Assembly: GCA_024636015.1 (NCBI GenBank)
Contig: JAGXHU010000006.1
Coordinates: 1-49,404 of the forward strand
Source: Halothiobacillus sp.
Lineage (GTDB): Bacteria > Pseudomonadota > Gammaproteobacteria > Halothiobacillales > Halothiobacillaceae
Direction of reading: 5' to 3'
DNA length: 49,404 bases
The notes beneath the pieces are model-generated. The model searched no databases. It saw only the letters and a program-made list of their open reading frames with translations, and was not told the DNA's origin. The translations under genes were made by a program, and so were the position numbers. This document shows, one piece after another, positions 8,339 through 15,935 of this stretch. Within the stretch, counting starts at the first letter, position 1; each line of letters opens with the position of its first letter.

Positions 8339-9583
8339 CTAAAAATCGATCGGCTCCACCCAGACGCGTTGATCCCGCTCGAGCGCTGCCTCCCCCCGGG
8401 GCACCACAATCAGGCAATCGGCCCGACTCATGGACGTCAAAACTGCTGATCCTTGATGAGGCACGCTGTACACGCGCTGAACACCATCCGGATCAACCCG
8501 TAGTATCGCGCGCCGGTACTCCTCCCGGAAGGCATTCAGTGCCAGGGATTCCCCCAGCATCACCTGATAGCGAAAAGCCCGAATCTGCACAGCCCCCGCC
8601 AGATGCAGGATGATTGGTCGAACGATTTCCAGGTAGTTGATCATGGCCGAGACTGGATTGCCGGCCAGGCCAAAAAACCAACATTGGCCGATGTGACCGA
8701 ATACGAGCGGGCGGCCCATCTTGAGTGCCACCCCCCATAACTCCACCTCACCCAGGGAGCCCACCGCTTCCTTGACAAGATCGGCATCACCAACGGAAAC
8801 CCCGGCCGTACTCAGCGCGATATCAGCGACACGTGCCGCCTGACGCAACGCGTATCGGGTCTGCTCCAGATCATCCGGAACGATACCCAGGTCGATCAAT
8901 TCGCAACCGTCCCGCGCCAACAGGGCTGTCAGCGTGTAGCGATTGCTGTCATGAATCTGACCGGACATCAAGTCCGTACCCACCGGCCGCAACTCATCAC
9001 CGGTTGTAAACAATGCGACCCGCAATCGACGCTGAACCGAAACCGCCGCCATGCCCAGCGAGGCCAGCACGCCGACATCGGCGGCACGCAGGCGGCGGCC
9101 CGCTTCAAAGAGGATTTGACCAAAGGCAATATCCTCACCCGGCTGACGGACATTTTTACCGGCTTGATAACGACCATCGACCAATCGAATCCCGTGATCC
9201 CCCGTTTCGGTATCCTCCTGCAAGACCACCGTATCCACCTCGCCAGGAACGACTGCGCCGGTCATGATCCGGATACAGCATCCCGCATGGACGACCCCGC
9301 GAAAGGGATGACCGGCATGCGCCGTCCCGCAAACCGGTAGACCGGTACTACGCATACATGACAAATCCGTGCCGCGCAGTGCATAGCCATCCATCGCCGA
9401 GCGGGGTTCGGCAGGGACCTGGCGTGTGGCAACCACCGGATCGGCCAGAATCCGACCGACCGCCATCGTCAAGGGTACGGACTCACACGATTGCAACGGT
9501 GATATCCGAGCCCGGATGATCTCAATGGCTTCATCGAGCAACAGGGAGGAACCGTAGAATTTTGTCGGAGAATGATCGGGCAT
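8339..9583 (-). CDS. moeA: Molybdopterin molybdenumtransferase MoeA
   Basis: MoeA inserts molybdate into adenylylated molybdopterin, the final common step of molybdenum cofactor synthesis, in the cytoplasm. The 414-residue product shows the family order: N-terminal PAEPRSAMDGYALR near residue 60, RIMTGAVVPGEVDTVV near 105-120, the MoCF-binding core (FTTGDEL, GQIHDSNRY, STAGVSVGDAD) and GLAGNPVSAM. Length is typical. I start it at the ATG at 9583, because upstream in-frame codons encode nothing family-like. It follows, after 417 apparently gene-free bases, a molybdopterin oxidoreductase on the same strand, a likely user of the cofactor. Confidence 0.94.
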   Translation of the reverse strand: MPDHSPTKFYGSSLLLDEAIEIIRARISPLQSCESVPLTMAVGRILADPVVATRQVPAEPRSAMDGYALRGTDLSCMRSTGLPVCGTAHAGHPFRGVVHAGCCIRIMTGAVVPGEVDTVVLQEDTETGDHGIRLVDGRYQAGKNVRQPGEDIAFGQILFEAGRRLRAADVGVLASLGMAAVSVQRRLRVALFTTGDELRPVGTDLMSGQIHDSNRYTLTALLARDGCELIDLGIVPDDLEQTRYALRQAARVADIALSTAGVSVGDADLVKEAVGSLGEVELWGVALKMGRPLVFGHIGQCWFFGLAGNPVSAMINYLEIVRPIILHLAGAVQIRAFRYQVMLGESLALNAFREEYRRAILRVDPDGVQRVYSVPHQGSAVLTSMSRADCLIVVPRGEAALERDQRVWVEPIDF

Positions 9584-10000
9584 TTTACGAATTATCCAGC
9601 TGCGGCAAACGCGCCGCACGCAGTCCGTGGTTGGGAACGATTCAAAACGTCGGCGTCCTGACCGAAACGCTGGCTGATGCCAACGAATCCGCAGCATCGA
9701 ACACAATGGTGCCATACGGAGCATAAATCACCCGCATCGAATCCCGACGAGCCAGAGTTACACGAGCCAGACATGTGCTGCAGTACGGCAGATAGCCGTT
9801 GATACGGAGCCGAAGGGCTGGTCACCGGCAGCAGGATATCCGTAACGACTGTCTATTCTTTATCCATCAGTTCATGACTGCCGCAGACGCAAAGCAAGAC
9901 ATCACATTCAGGCGGGCCGAGCCTTGTTTTGGCTACTCAATGCGCGTGTACATCAGAGACACCAGATACCCAGAGTGTCACCGAATTTTCGAGGTGCAGG
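9584..10000. other. 417-bp gap between moeA and the molybdoenzyme gene; no supported gene
   Basis: No reading frame here has a start, a ribosome site and a recognisable family together. On the minus strand there are short open stretches with Cys pairs: a segment containing PYCSTC that ends at a TGA near 9643, and another containing LLCVCGSHELMDKE that ends near 9853. They lie in different frames. This could be remnants of a decayed small gene or chance. I see no clear terminator hairpin with a T-run. Confidence 0.4.
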
Positions 10001-12262
10001 TCATGCGCGAATCCGGACCGGGACCGACTTCGCGGCAGGCACATTGCTCTCAAGCGCATGATGCGTCAACGAGATCAGCGGGTTTAGCTCCGGGAAATAC
10101 CCCGCAATGCAGCCGCGTGGGATATTAAACCGGCGCACCTCTAGCCCGGAAACGCTCCGTGGGATCTGATCCGCATCATCGCTGTCCAGGGTGATCATCC
10201 CACCCTCAGTCAATTGCTGATCCTGAATATCCTCGGAGTTCATCAACACGACCATCCGGGTGCCCATGACATCGCGGAAACGATCATCGAAGCCATAAAT
10301 CGTGGTATTGAACTGATCATTGCTGCGAATGGTGAGCAGACGGAATCGCCCCGGCTCCTTCGAAAAACCGGTGGCATTGAGACTCTGCGGAACCAGAAAC
10401 TCGGCTTTGCCACTTTTAGTATGCCATTGCCGTTCATGAGCGGCGTTACCCTTGTAGAAACCGCCGGCATCAAAAAGATGCTGATTGAAATCCGGGAAAA
10501 ATTCCGGATAAGTTTCCTGGATGGCATCCCGAATCAGACCGTAATCACCCACCCAGGCATCCCAGTCGGGTTTGGCGCGTGCGCCAAGCGTCGCCTTGGC
10601 CATGCCTGCGACAATGGCAGCTTCGGACAACAGATGCGGGCTCGCTGGCGCGATATCCCCAACCGACCCATGAACCATGCTCATGCTGTCCTCGATCGTC
10701 ACGGTCTGCGCACCACCGGCCTGTTGATCCCGCTCCATACGCACCAGACAAGGCAGTAGATAGCACGTTTTCCCCGGCAGAAGATGCGTCCGATTGAGCT
10801 TGGTGGCGATATTGACGGTCAGGCCCAAATTTCGCCAGGCTGGCTCCATCCGATCGGTATCCGGCACGGCACGCGCCAGATTCCCACCCAAGCCGATGAA
10901 CCCCTGTGCCCGCCCATCAAGAATGGCGGAACAACTCTCAACCGTATCCCAGCCTTTTTCGCGCGGCGGTTCAAAATCATACAACTCGGCCAGCTTGTCC
11001 AACGGTGCCAATTCGGGTTTTTCCGTCATGCCGACGGTGCGCTGGCCCTGAACGTTCGAATGGCCGCGCACCGGACAGGCGCCGGCACCCGGACGCCCGA
11101 TATTCCCGCGCATCATCAGGAAATTGCAGAACATGTGCACATTGGACACCCCATGACGATGCTGGGTCAGTCCCATCCCGTAAACGCCAATCGTGGCCTT
11201 GGCGTTCATATAGACGTCGGCGGCAGATTGCAGGTCCGTCTTGCTCAAACCACTTTCGGCAAGCAGTTCATCCCAGTCTGCATGGCGCACGAAGGATTCG
11301 AATTCATCAAAACCCTGCGTATGCTCGGCAATGAATGCCCGATCGATCACCGGCCGCCCCTGATCCTCTGCCTCGAACAGAAGCTTGGCCATCCCGGTCA
11401 TCGCCGCGATATCCCCGCCCGCCTGAAGCTGGTGATACTGGCTGGAAATCGGTGGCTTCGCCCCGGTCAGCATTTGCCCGACACTTTGTGGATCGGTGAA
11501 GAACTCCAGACCCCGTTCGCGGATCGGATTGAAGGTGACGATGGCGGCCCCGCGCATTCGGGCCTGCTGCAGCGTGCGCAACATGCGCGGGCTGTTCACG
11601 CCCGTGTTCTGACCAAAGATGAAAATCGCATCGCAGTGCTCGAAATCTTCCAGCAGGCAGGTGCCGACCGGCACACCGAGCGACTGGGTCAGCCCAACGC
11701 TCGTGGACTCATGACACATATTCGAACTGTCCGGCAGGTTCTGACTCCCCAGCAGCCTGGCCCAAAGCGAGTACATGTAGCTGGTTTCCAGAGAAGCCTT
11801 ACCACTGGCGTAGAAAATCACAGATTTGGGATCCATGTCGGTCAATTGCTGGCCGATATCCGCAAATGCACTCGCCCACGTGACCGGTACGTAACGATCC
11901 GTTTCCGAATCGTAGCGCATTGGTTGTGTCAGTCTACCGGCCTTTTCAAGTTCATAATCCGGCCAGGTCGATAGCTCCTGAACCGTATGCTGCGCAAAAA
12001 ACTCGGCTTCAACGCGGGCGGTGGTGAGATCCCAGGCCGTCGCCTTGGCGCCGTTCTCACAGAACTCGGCCGTATGAGGATGTTTGGGCTTGGTCCATGC
12101 ACAACTGGTACAGGCGAACCCACCCGGCTTGTTGATCCTAAGCAAGGCATTAAATGTGCTGAGGCGCGGCAGGTCATCCTGAGTGAACATCCGAGTCACC
12201 GACTGAATGGACCCCCACCCGCCCGCCGGACCATCGTAATGTGTTCGCTTTTCATCGCTCAT
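10001..12262 (-). CDS. YdeP/FdhF-type molybdopterin oxidoreductase
   Basis: The 753-residue protein belongs to the formate-dehydrogenase-alpha-like (YdeP) group of bis-MGD enzymes. The N-terminal part has GGFACTSCAWTKP, with Cys51 and Cys54 and a later Cys of the conserved FCENGAKA block. The molybdopterin core follows (YASGKASLETSY, NMCHESTSVGL, IFGQNTGVNSPRML), then the C-terminal nucleotide-binding domain with RLLTIRSNDQFNTTIYG. The true substrate of this group is uncertain; YdeP has been linked to acid resistance and formate chemistry in E. coli. There is no twin-arginine signal, so it is cytoplasmic. The ATG at 12262 has a near-perfect AGGAGA ribosome site. No selenocysteine-type in-frame TGA occurs. 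Confidence 0.9.
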   Translation of the reverse strand: MSDEKRTHYDGPAGGWGSIQSVTRMFTQDDLPRLSTFNALLRINKPGGFACTSCAWTKPKHPHTAEFCENGAKATAWDLTTARVEAEFFAQHTVQELSTWPDYELEKAGRLTQPMRYDSETDRYVPVTWASAFADIGQQLTDMDPKSVIFYASGKASLETSYMYSLWARLLGSQNLPDSSNMCHESTSVGLTQSLGVPVGTCLLEDFEHCDAIFIFGQNTGVNSPRMLRTLQQARMRGAAIVTFNPIRERGLEFFTDPQSVGQMLTGAKPPISSQYHQLQAGGDIAAMTGMAKLLFEAEDQGRPVIDRAFIAEHTQGFDEFESFVRHADWDELLAESGLSKTDLQSAADVYMNAKATIGVYGMGLTQHRHGVSNVHMFCNFLMMRGNIGRPGAGACPVRGHSNVQGQRTVGMTEKPELAPLDKLAELYDFEPPREKGWDTVESCSAILDGRAQGFIGLGGNLARAVPDTDRMEPAWRNLGLTVNIATKLNRTHLLPGKTCYLLPCLVRMERDQQAGGAQTVTIEDSMSMVHGSVGDIAPASPHLLSEAAIVAGMAKATLGARAKPDWDAWVGDYGLIRDAIQETYPEFFPDFNQHLFDAGGFYKGNAAHERQWHTKSGKAEFLVPQSLNATGFSKEPGRFRLLTIRSNDQFNTTIYGFDDRFRDVMGTRMVVLMNSEDIQDQQLTEGGMITLDSDDADQIPRSVSGLEVRRFNIPRGCIAGYFPELNPLISLTHHALESNVPAAKSVPVRIRA

Positions 12263-12318
12263 GTACCATCTCCTGAGATATCTGGAAGGCGAAAGCCACC
12301 GATCAGCCAATGCCTTAG

Positions 12319-12348
12319 AGCATAGTCAGTGAAACGATAAATTTGCAA
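12319..12348 (-). promoter_or_regulatory. Possible promoter of the YdeP-type oxidoreductase
   Basis: On the minus strand TTGCAA (12343-12348), an 18-base spacer and TATGCT (12319-12324) lie about 57 bases before the ATG at 12262. The match to sigma-70 boxes is moderate (four of six in each), so this is only a candidate. Confidence 0.3.
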
Positions 12349-12461
12349 GGTGGGCTATTTATTTATCAAACAGAGAACAGCGGGTTCCGCGCGATCTCAA
12401 CCCCTAATAAAAAATCTAGAGCCTTAATCTGGTGTCCTATAAGCGTCGTCGCCCGAGGGGC

Positions 12462-14255
12462 TTAGTTCCGATCAATCCGGAACTGAGCCAACAGCTTTTG
12501 AAGATTACCCGCCATCACAGCCAATTTATCCCCCTGAACGGCGATTTCCTTACTGTTCTCTGTCGTCATCTCAGTTTGCCGACTAATAGAACTGATATTG
12601 CGGTTCATCTCTTCGGCAACCGCGCTCTGCTCCTCGGTCGCAGTGGCAATCTGAGTACTCATTACATCGATCTGCTGGATCGAGGCATTGATCTGCTTGA
12701 GTGACTGCTCGGTCTCATCTGCGTGCGCCTTAACCGCCCCCATCTGATCCCGGCCACTATCCATGGCCTTAACTGCTTCGGTGATGCCCTCACGTAAATG
12801 ATTGATCATGTCGTTGATCTGAAGCGTGGATTGTTGCGTTTTCGCAGCCAGCGACCGAACCTCATCAGCAACGACCGCAAATCCCCGCCCATGTTCGCCT
12901 GCGCGGGCAGCCTCGATTGCAGCATTCAGTGCCAGCAGATTGGTTTGATCGGCAATGCTGCTGATGAGATTGGTAATCGAATTGATCGCATCACCATCCT
13001 GCCTGAGCTGCTCGATCACTTTCGCCGTGTTTTCATTTTTCTCAACCAACAGGGATATTGCCTGATGCGTCTGCTCAACTTTGCTGTAACTGTTCCGGGT
13101 TTCCTCATCAGCGCTTTGCACCGCAACAGCCGCATCGGCCGCGCTTCGCGCTACCTCCTGAACCGTTGCCGTCATTTCATTCATCGCCGCGGCGACCTGT
13201 TCGGTTTCAGAGCTCTGATTCTCCATGCCCTGAAGCGCTGTATTGCCGCTGGCCGAAAGGTGTCCGGAAGAGGCTGTGAGCGACTGCGCCGATTCGGTGA
13301 ATTGCCCAAATATGGTCCCCAATCTGGCCTGCAGCAATTTGGCCGCTTCGCTCAACTGCCCGATTTCGTTATTCCCGGCCACATCAATCGTTTGCCGCAA
13401 TTGGCCGGCCGCCATGAGTTTGATTTGTCGCCCAACCTGACTCAGAGGCCTGATGAGCAGGTTCAGAATCAGGATGTACAGGGACACTGTGACAACAACC
13501 AGTGCGAGCATGATCGAAAGGGTCGATATAAATGCACGCTGACCGCCGGCCACTACCGCCTGCGCCCAACCATTTGACTTGCCGATTTGTGTCAGTTTTG
13601 CCTCAAACCCCTTGAGCTCCGGAGGCAAAGGTTGTGGCATGTTTTGCGTAGCCGCGGCCCAGGCTTGCTGAATCTGAACCCGCTGTTCAGTTTCGTGCTG
13701 AACCGTTGAGACGATCGAATCGGACTCCTTGATATTGATTCCCAGCAATGCCAACTGAAGCAACAACAAAACACCGAATCCGACGAACAATATCCATTTG
13801 ACAGGGATATTGAAAAAACTCCGCTTCTGCGGGATACCGGCATTCGGTTCACGGTTCAATTGTGCGAAAAGTCGTTCGGCCGATCGAACCTGTTCCTCCG
13901 TCGGTTTGGTCCGCACGGATTGAAATCCCACCAGCCGGTCCTGCTCATACACTGGAGTGACGAAGGCATCCACCCAATAGTGATCGCCATTCTTGCAGCG
14001 ATTCTTAACCAGTTGCCGCCACGTGTTGCCTGCCTTGACGGTATCCCACAAATCCTTGAAGGCAGCCGTCGGCATATCCGGGTGACGAACCACGTTGTGG
14101 CTGGCGCCAATTAACTCTTCTTCAACGAAGCCGGATACCTGAATAAAATCATTATTGACATAGGTAATGATGCCTTTCAGGTCGGTCGTCGATATCAGGA
14201 GCATATCTTTTGCGTAGTCAATATTGCGCTGAGTAACTGGCTGATTATTTTTCAC
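12462..14255 (-). CDS. Aer-like PAS-domain methyl-accepting chemotaxis protein
   Basis: The 597-residue protein starts with a PAS domain (about 10-120) closely resembling the FAD-binding sensor of the aerotaxis receptor Aer: [28 protein letters not shown] and NGDHYWV. A transmembrane helix at 153-173, a short loop of about 70 residues, a second helix at 242-268, a HAMP segment and the cytoplasmic signalling domain follow. The highly conserved kinase-contact hairpin lies at about 436-467 ([15 protein letters not shown] and onward). It probably senses cellular redox or energy state and controls CheA. The start appears to be GTG at 14255 with AAAGGA nine bases upstream. It stands alone, under a flagellar-type promoter. 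No CheR-docking pentapeptide is seen at the C-terminus. Confidence 0.92.
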   Translation of the reverse strand: MKNNQPVTQRNIDYAKDMLLISTTDLKGIITYVNNDFIQVSGFVEEELIGASHNVVRHPDMPTAAFKDLWDTVKAGNTWRQLVKNRCKNGDHYWVDAFVTPVYEQDRLVGFQSVRTKPTEEQVRSAERLFAQLNREPNAGIPQKRSFFNIPVKWILFVGFGVLLLLQLALLGINIKESDSIVSTVQHETEQRVQIQQAWAAATQNMPQPLPPELKGFEAKLTQIGKSNGWAQAVVAGGQRAFISTLSIMLALVVVTVSLYILILNLLIRPLSQVGRQIKLMAAGQLRQTIDVAGNNEIGQLSEAAKLLQARLGTIFGQFTESAQSLTASSGHLSASGNTALQGMENQSSETEQVAAAMNEMTATVQEVARSAADAAVAVQSADEETRNSYSKVEQTHQAISLLVEKNENTAKVIEQLRQDGDAINSITNLISSIADQTNLLALNAAIEAARAGEHGRGFAVVADEVRSLAAKTQQSTLQINDMINHLREGITEAVKAMDSGRDQMGAVKAHADETEQSLKQINASIQQIDVMSTQIATATEEQSAVAEEMNRNISSISRQTEMTTENSKEIAVQGDKLAVMAGNLQKLLAQFRIDRN

Positions 14256-14304
14256 GGGGCTCGATCCTTTCTTCTCTTTGTCATCAAATTGTCATCTTTG
14301 ATGA

Positions 14305-14331
14305 TTATCGGCCAAATCCATTAAGTCTTGA
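14305..14331 (-). promoter_or_regulatory. Sigma-28 (FliA) flagellar-type promoter of the chemoreceptor
   Basis: On the minus strand TCAAGACT (14324-14331), an 11-base spacer and GCCGATAA (14305-14312) match the sigma-28 consensus TAAAGTTT-N11-GCCGATAA. The -10 box is exact and the -35 box has five of eight bases, including the Pseudomonas-like TCAAG core. It lies 50 bases before the GTG start of an Aer-like chemoreceptor, the expected kind of target. The transcript leader would contain an inverted repeat at 14281-14304 with 8-base arms (TCATCAAA/TTTGATGA). Confidence 0.78.
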
Positions 14332-14720
14332 TAGTCAAATCGACTTATAGCCAATATTTTTACTCTTAATCGATAAATAATTTAACCTGTAAATAATTCG
14401 CACTTACAATCAATTGCCCCGTTAAAATGATAGTTTTTAACCATCAAATAAACCTAATCATTAACTTCTAATAATCAAATAGGGCAATAAACCATTGGTT
14501 GAAATAAAACACATGAGCAGAGGTTAAAACCAACTTAGGCGCAGCGTTATGCGGGTCGGAGCTCAATGGAATGTTTTTTTTCCGCCGACTTAATCTATTT
14601 CATGGGCCGGACATTATTTGGCCCGGGCTTTGCCCGGGCCAATCAAATTCGCTTGATCATGCCGCCGATGAGCATGACGCTATCGGCTAACGGCATAGGT
14701 TCAAGTTCAGGTTCGAACGA
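14332..14720. other. AT-rich intergenic region without a supported gene
   Basis: This stretch between the alcohol dehydrogenase remnant and the chemoreceptor promoter is much richer in A and T than its surroundings, especially 14340-14500. No open frame with a ribosome site was found on either strand. The one clear structure is the GC hairpin at 14618-14642. Confidence 0.6.
14618..14642 (-). terminator. Strong GC hairpin downstream of the alcohol dehydrogenase
   Basis: Perfect 11-base arms TTGGCCCGGGC and GCCCGGGCCAA are separated by TTT. The stem is very stable, but neither strand has a T-run after it, so it is not a classic intrinsic terminator. It lies 79 bases past the dehydrogenase stop and may end or protect that transcript. 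Confidence 0.4.
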
Positions 14721-15722
14721 TCAGTGGCTCAAAACTAATCGATAGCGAGCCTTGCCACTGCGCAGGTGGGTAATCGCATCGTTGATTTTCGAAAATGAAA
14801 ACTGTTCAGTGACCGGCGCAATGTCATGTCGCGCCGCGAACTCAAGCATTTTACCGATGGTCACCGGGCTGCCGACCGGAGACCCGGATACGGAGCGCTG
14901 AGACAGGATCAATGAGAAGGCACCGATATCCAGCGGTTCCAGTGTGGCACCGACAATATGCAGCCGCCCCTTTGGCTTCAGCGTGCCCAGATATCCATTC
15001 CAATCCAGTTTGACATTGACCGTGGACAGAATCAGATCAAAGCGCCCAGCGGCGGCGGCCAGCGCGTCTGCATCCCGTGAATCGAGCGTATGGTGTGCGC
15101 CCAATTCCAGGGCTTCCTCTCGCTTGGTGGGGCTTGACGTGAACGCCGTCACCTCACAGCCCCAGGCATTCAGAAACTGCAGGGCCATATGACCAAGGCC
15201 GCCAATCCCGACCACGCCGACTCGGGCACTAGGCGAAACGTCGAACTGCACCAAGGGGTTGAACACTGTGATGCCACCGCAGAACAGCGGACCCGCACTG
15301 GCTGGATCGACACCTTCCGGCAAGGGAACGACACTGGCTGCCTCGGCCCGAACCTTGTCGGCAAAACCGCCATGACGCGCAACAATCGTCTATTCGGCGG
15401 ATGGACATAAATTGTGGTCGCCGGACATGCAGGTTTCACAGGTCATGCAATAGCCTGATTGCCAGCCCAGGCCGACGCGCTGACCGAGACTCAGGTGTGT
15501 CACCAACGACCCAACGGCGCCAATCGTGCCGATAACCTCATGACCGGGTACTAGCGGGTACTGTGTCATCCCCCACTCGTTATCGATCATGCTCAGGTCA
15601 CTGTGGCAGATACCGCAATGCTCGACCTGGATCTCGACCTGCTGCGCACCCAACGGGCCAGGATCATATTCATAGTGCTTCAGTTCGCCACCGGGTTCAA
15701 ATACGGCATATGCGTGAATCAT
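14721..15722 (-). pseudogene. Zinc alcohol dehydrogenase interrupted by one in-frame amber codon
   Basis: Without the stop this would be a 333-codon medium-chain zinc alcohol dehydrogenase of the YahK/AdhA type. It has catalytic-zinc motifs CGICHSDL and PGHEVIG, and structural-zinc cysteines in [16 protein letters not shown]. After codon 111 it continues in the same frame with [15 protein letters not shown] and the cofactor motif [12 protein letters not shown]. Codon 111 is TAG (15390-15392), immediately after LCPSAE. Many relatives have a sense codon here, and CAG to TAG would need one change. The ATG at 15722 has an excellent AAGGAG site, so translation would yield a 110-residue fragment without its NAD(P)-binding domain. 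A sequencing error, a recent nonsense mutation or suppression are all possible; no frameshift is present. Confidence 0.85.
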
Positions 15723-15935
15723 GTAGTTCTCCTTTGGTTCATTGATTCCGAACGACCCGCAGATCGTTTCACCACGAAGCAGAAACACTAGACCACAACA
15801 CCGGAAAACACAGATATATGCGAATATTGATCCCGTCAATCAATAGGTGTGGGTCTGCCGTCGTCCCCCGCCGCAGACAGTTGCCAAAGAGGGAAGTCCT
15901 TGTCCGGATGGCGCCCCATCGAACAGGCTGACGGA

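Noticed and set aside
10784..11974. 396-codon open frame on the plus strand
   Set aside because: It lies wholly antisense to the YdeP-type oxidoreductase, has no recognisable family or ribosome site, and is His/Pro/Arg-rich as expected for an antisense frame of a GC-rich gene.
14546..14552. GTTATGC resembling an integron attC core site
   Set aside because: No matching inverse core at the right distance, no integrase gene and no cassette structure nearby.
14721..15323. C-terminal part of the alcohol dehydrogenase as a separate gene
   Set aside because: It is in the same frame as the upstream part, the bases between stop and start code for family residues, and no ribosome site precedes it.
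15390..15392. Amber codon as programmed recoding (pyrrolysine type)
   Set aside because: No stimulatory structure is evident, the enzyme family does not use recoding, and the organism appears gammaproteobacterial; a mutation or base error is simpler.
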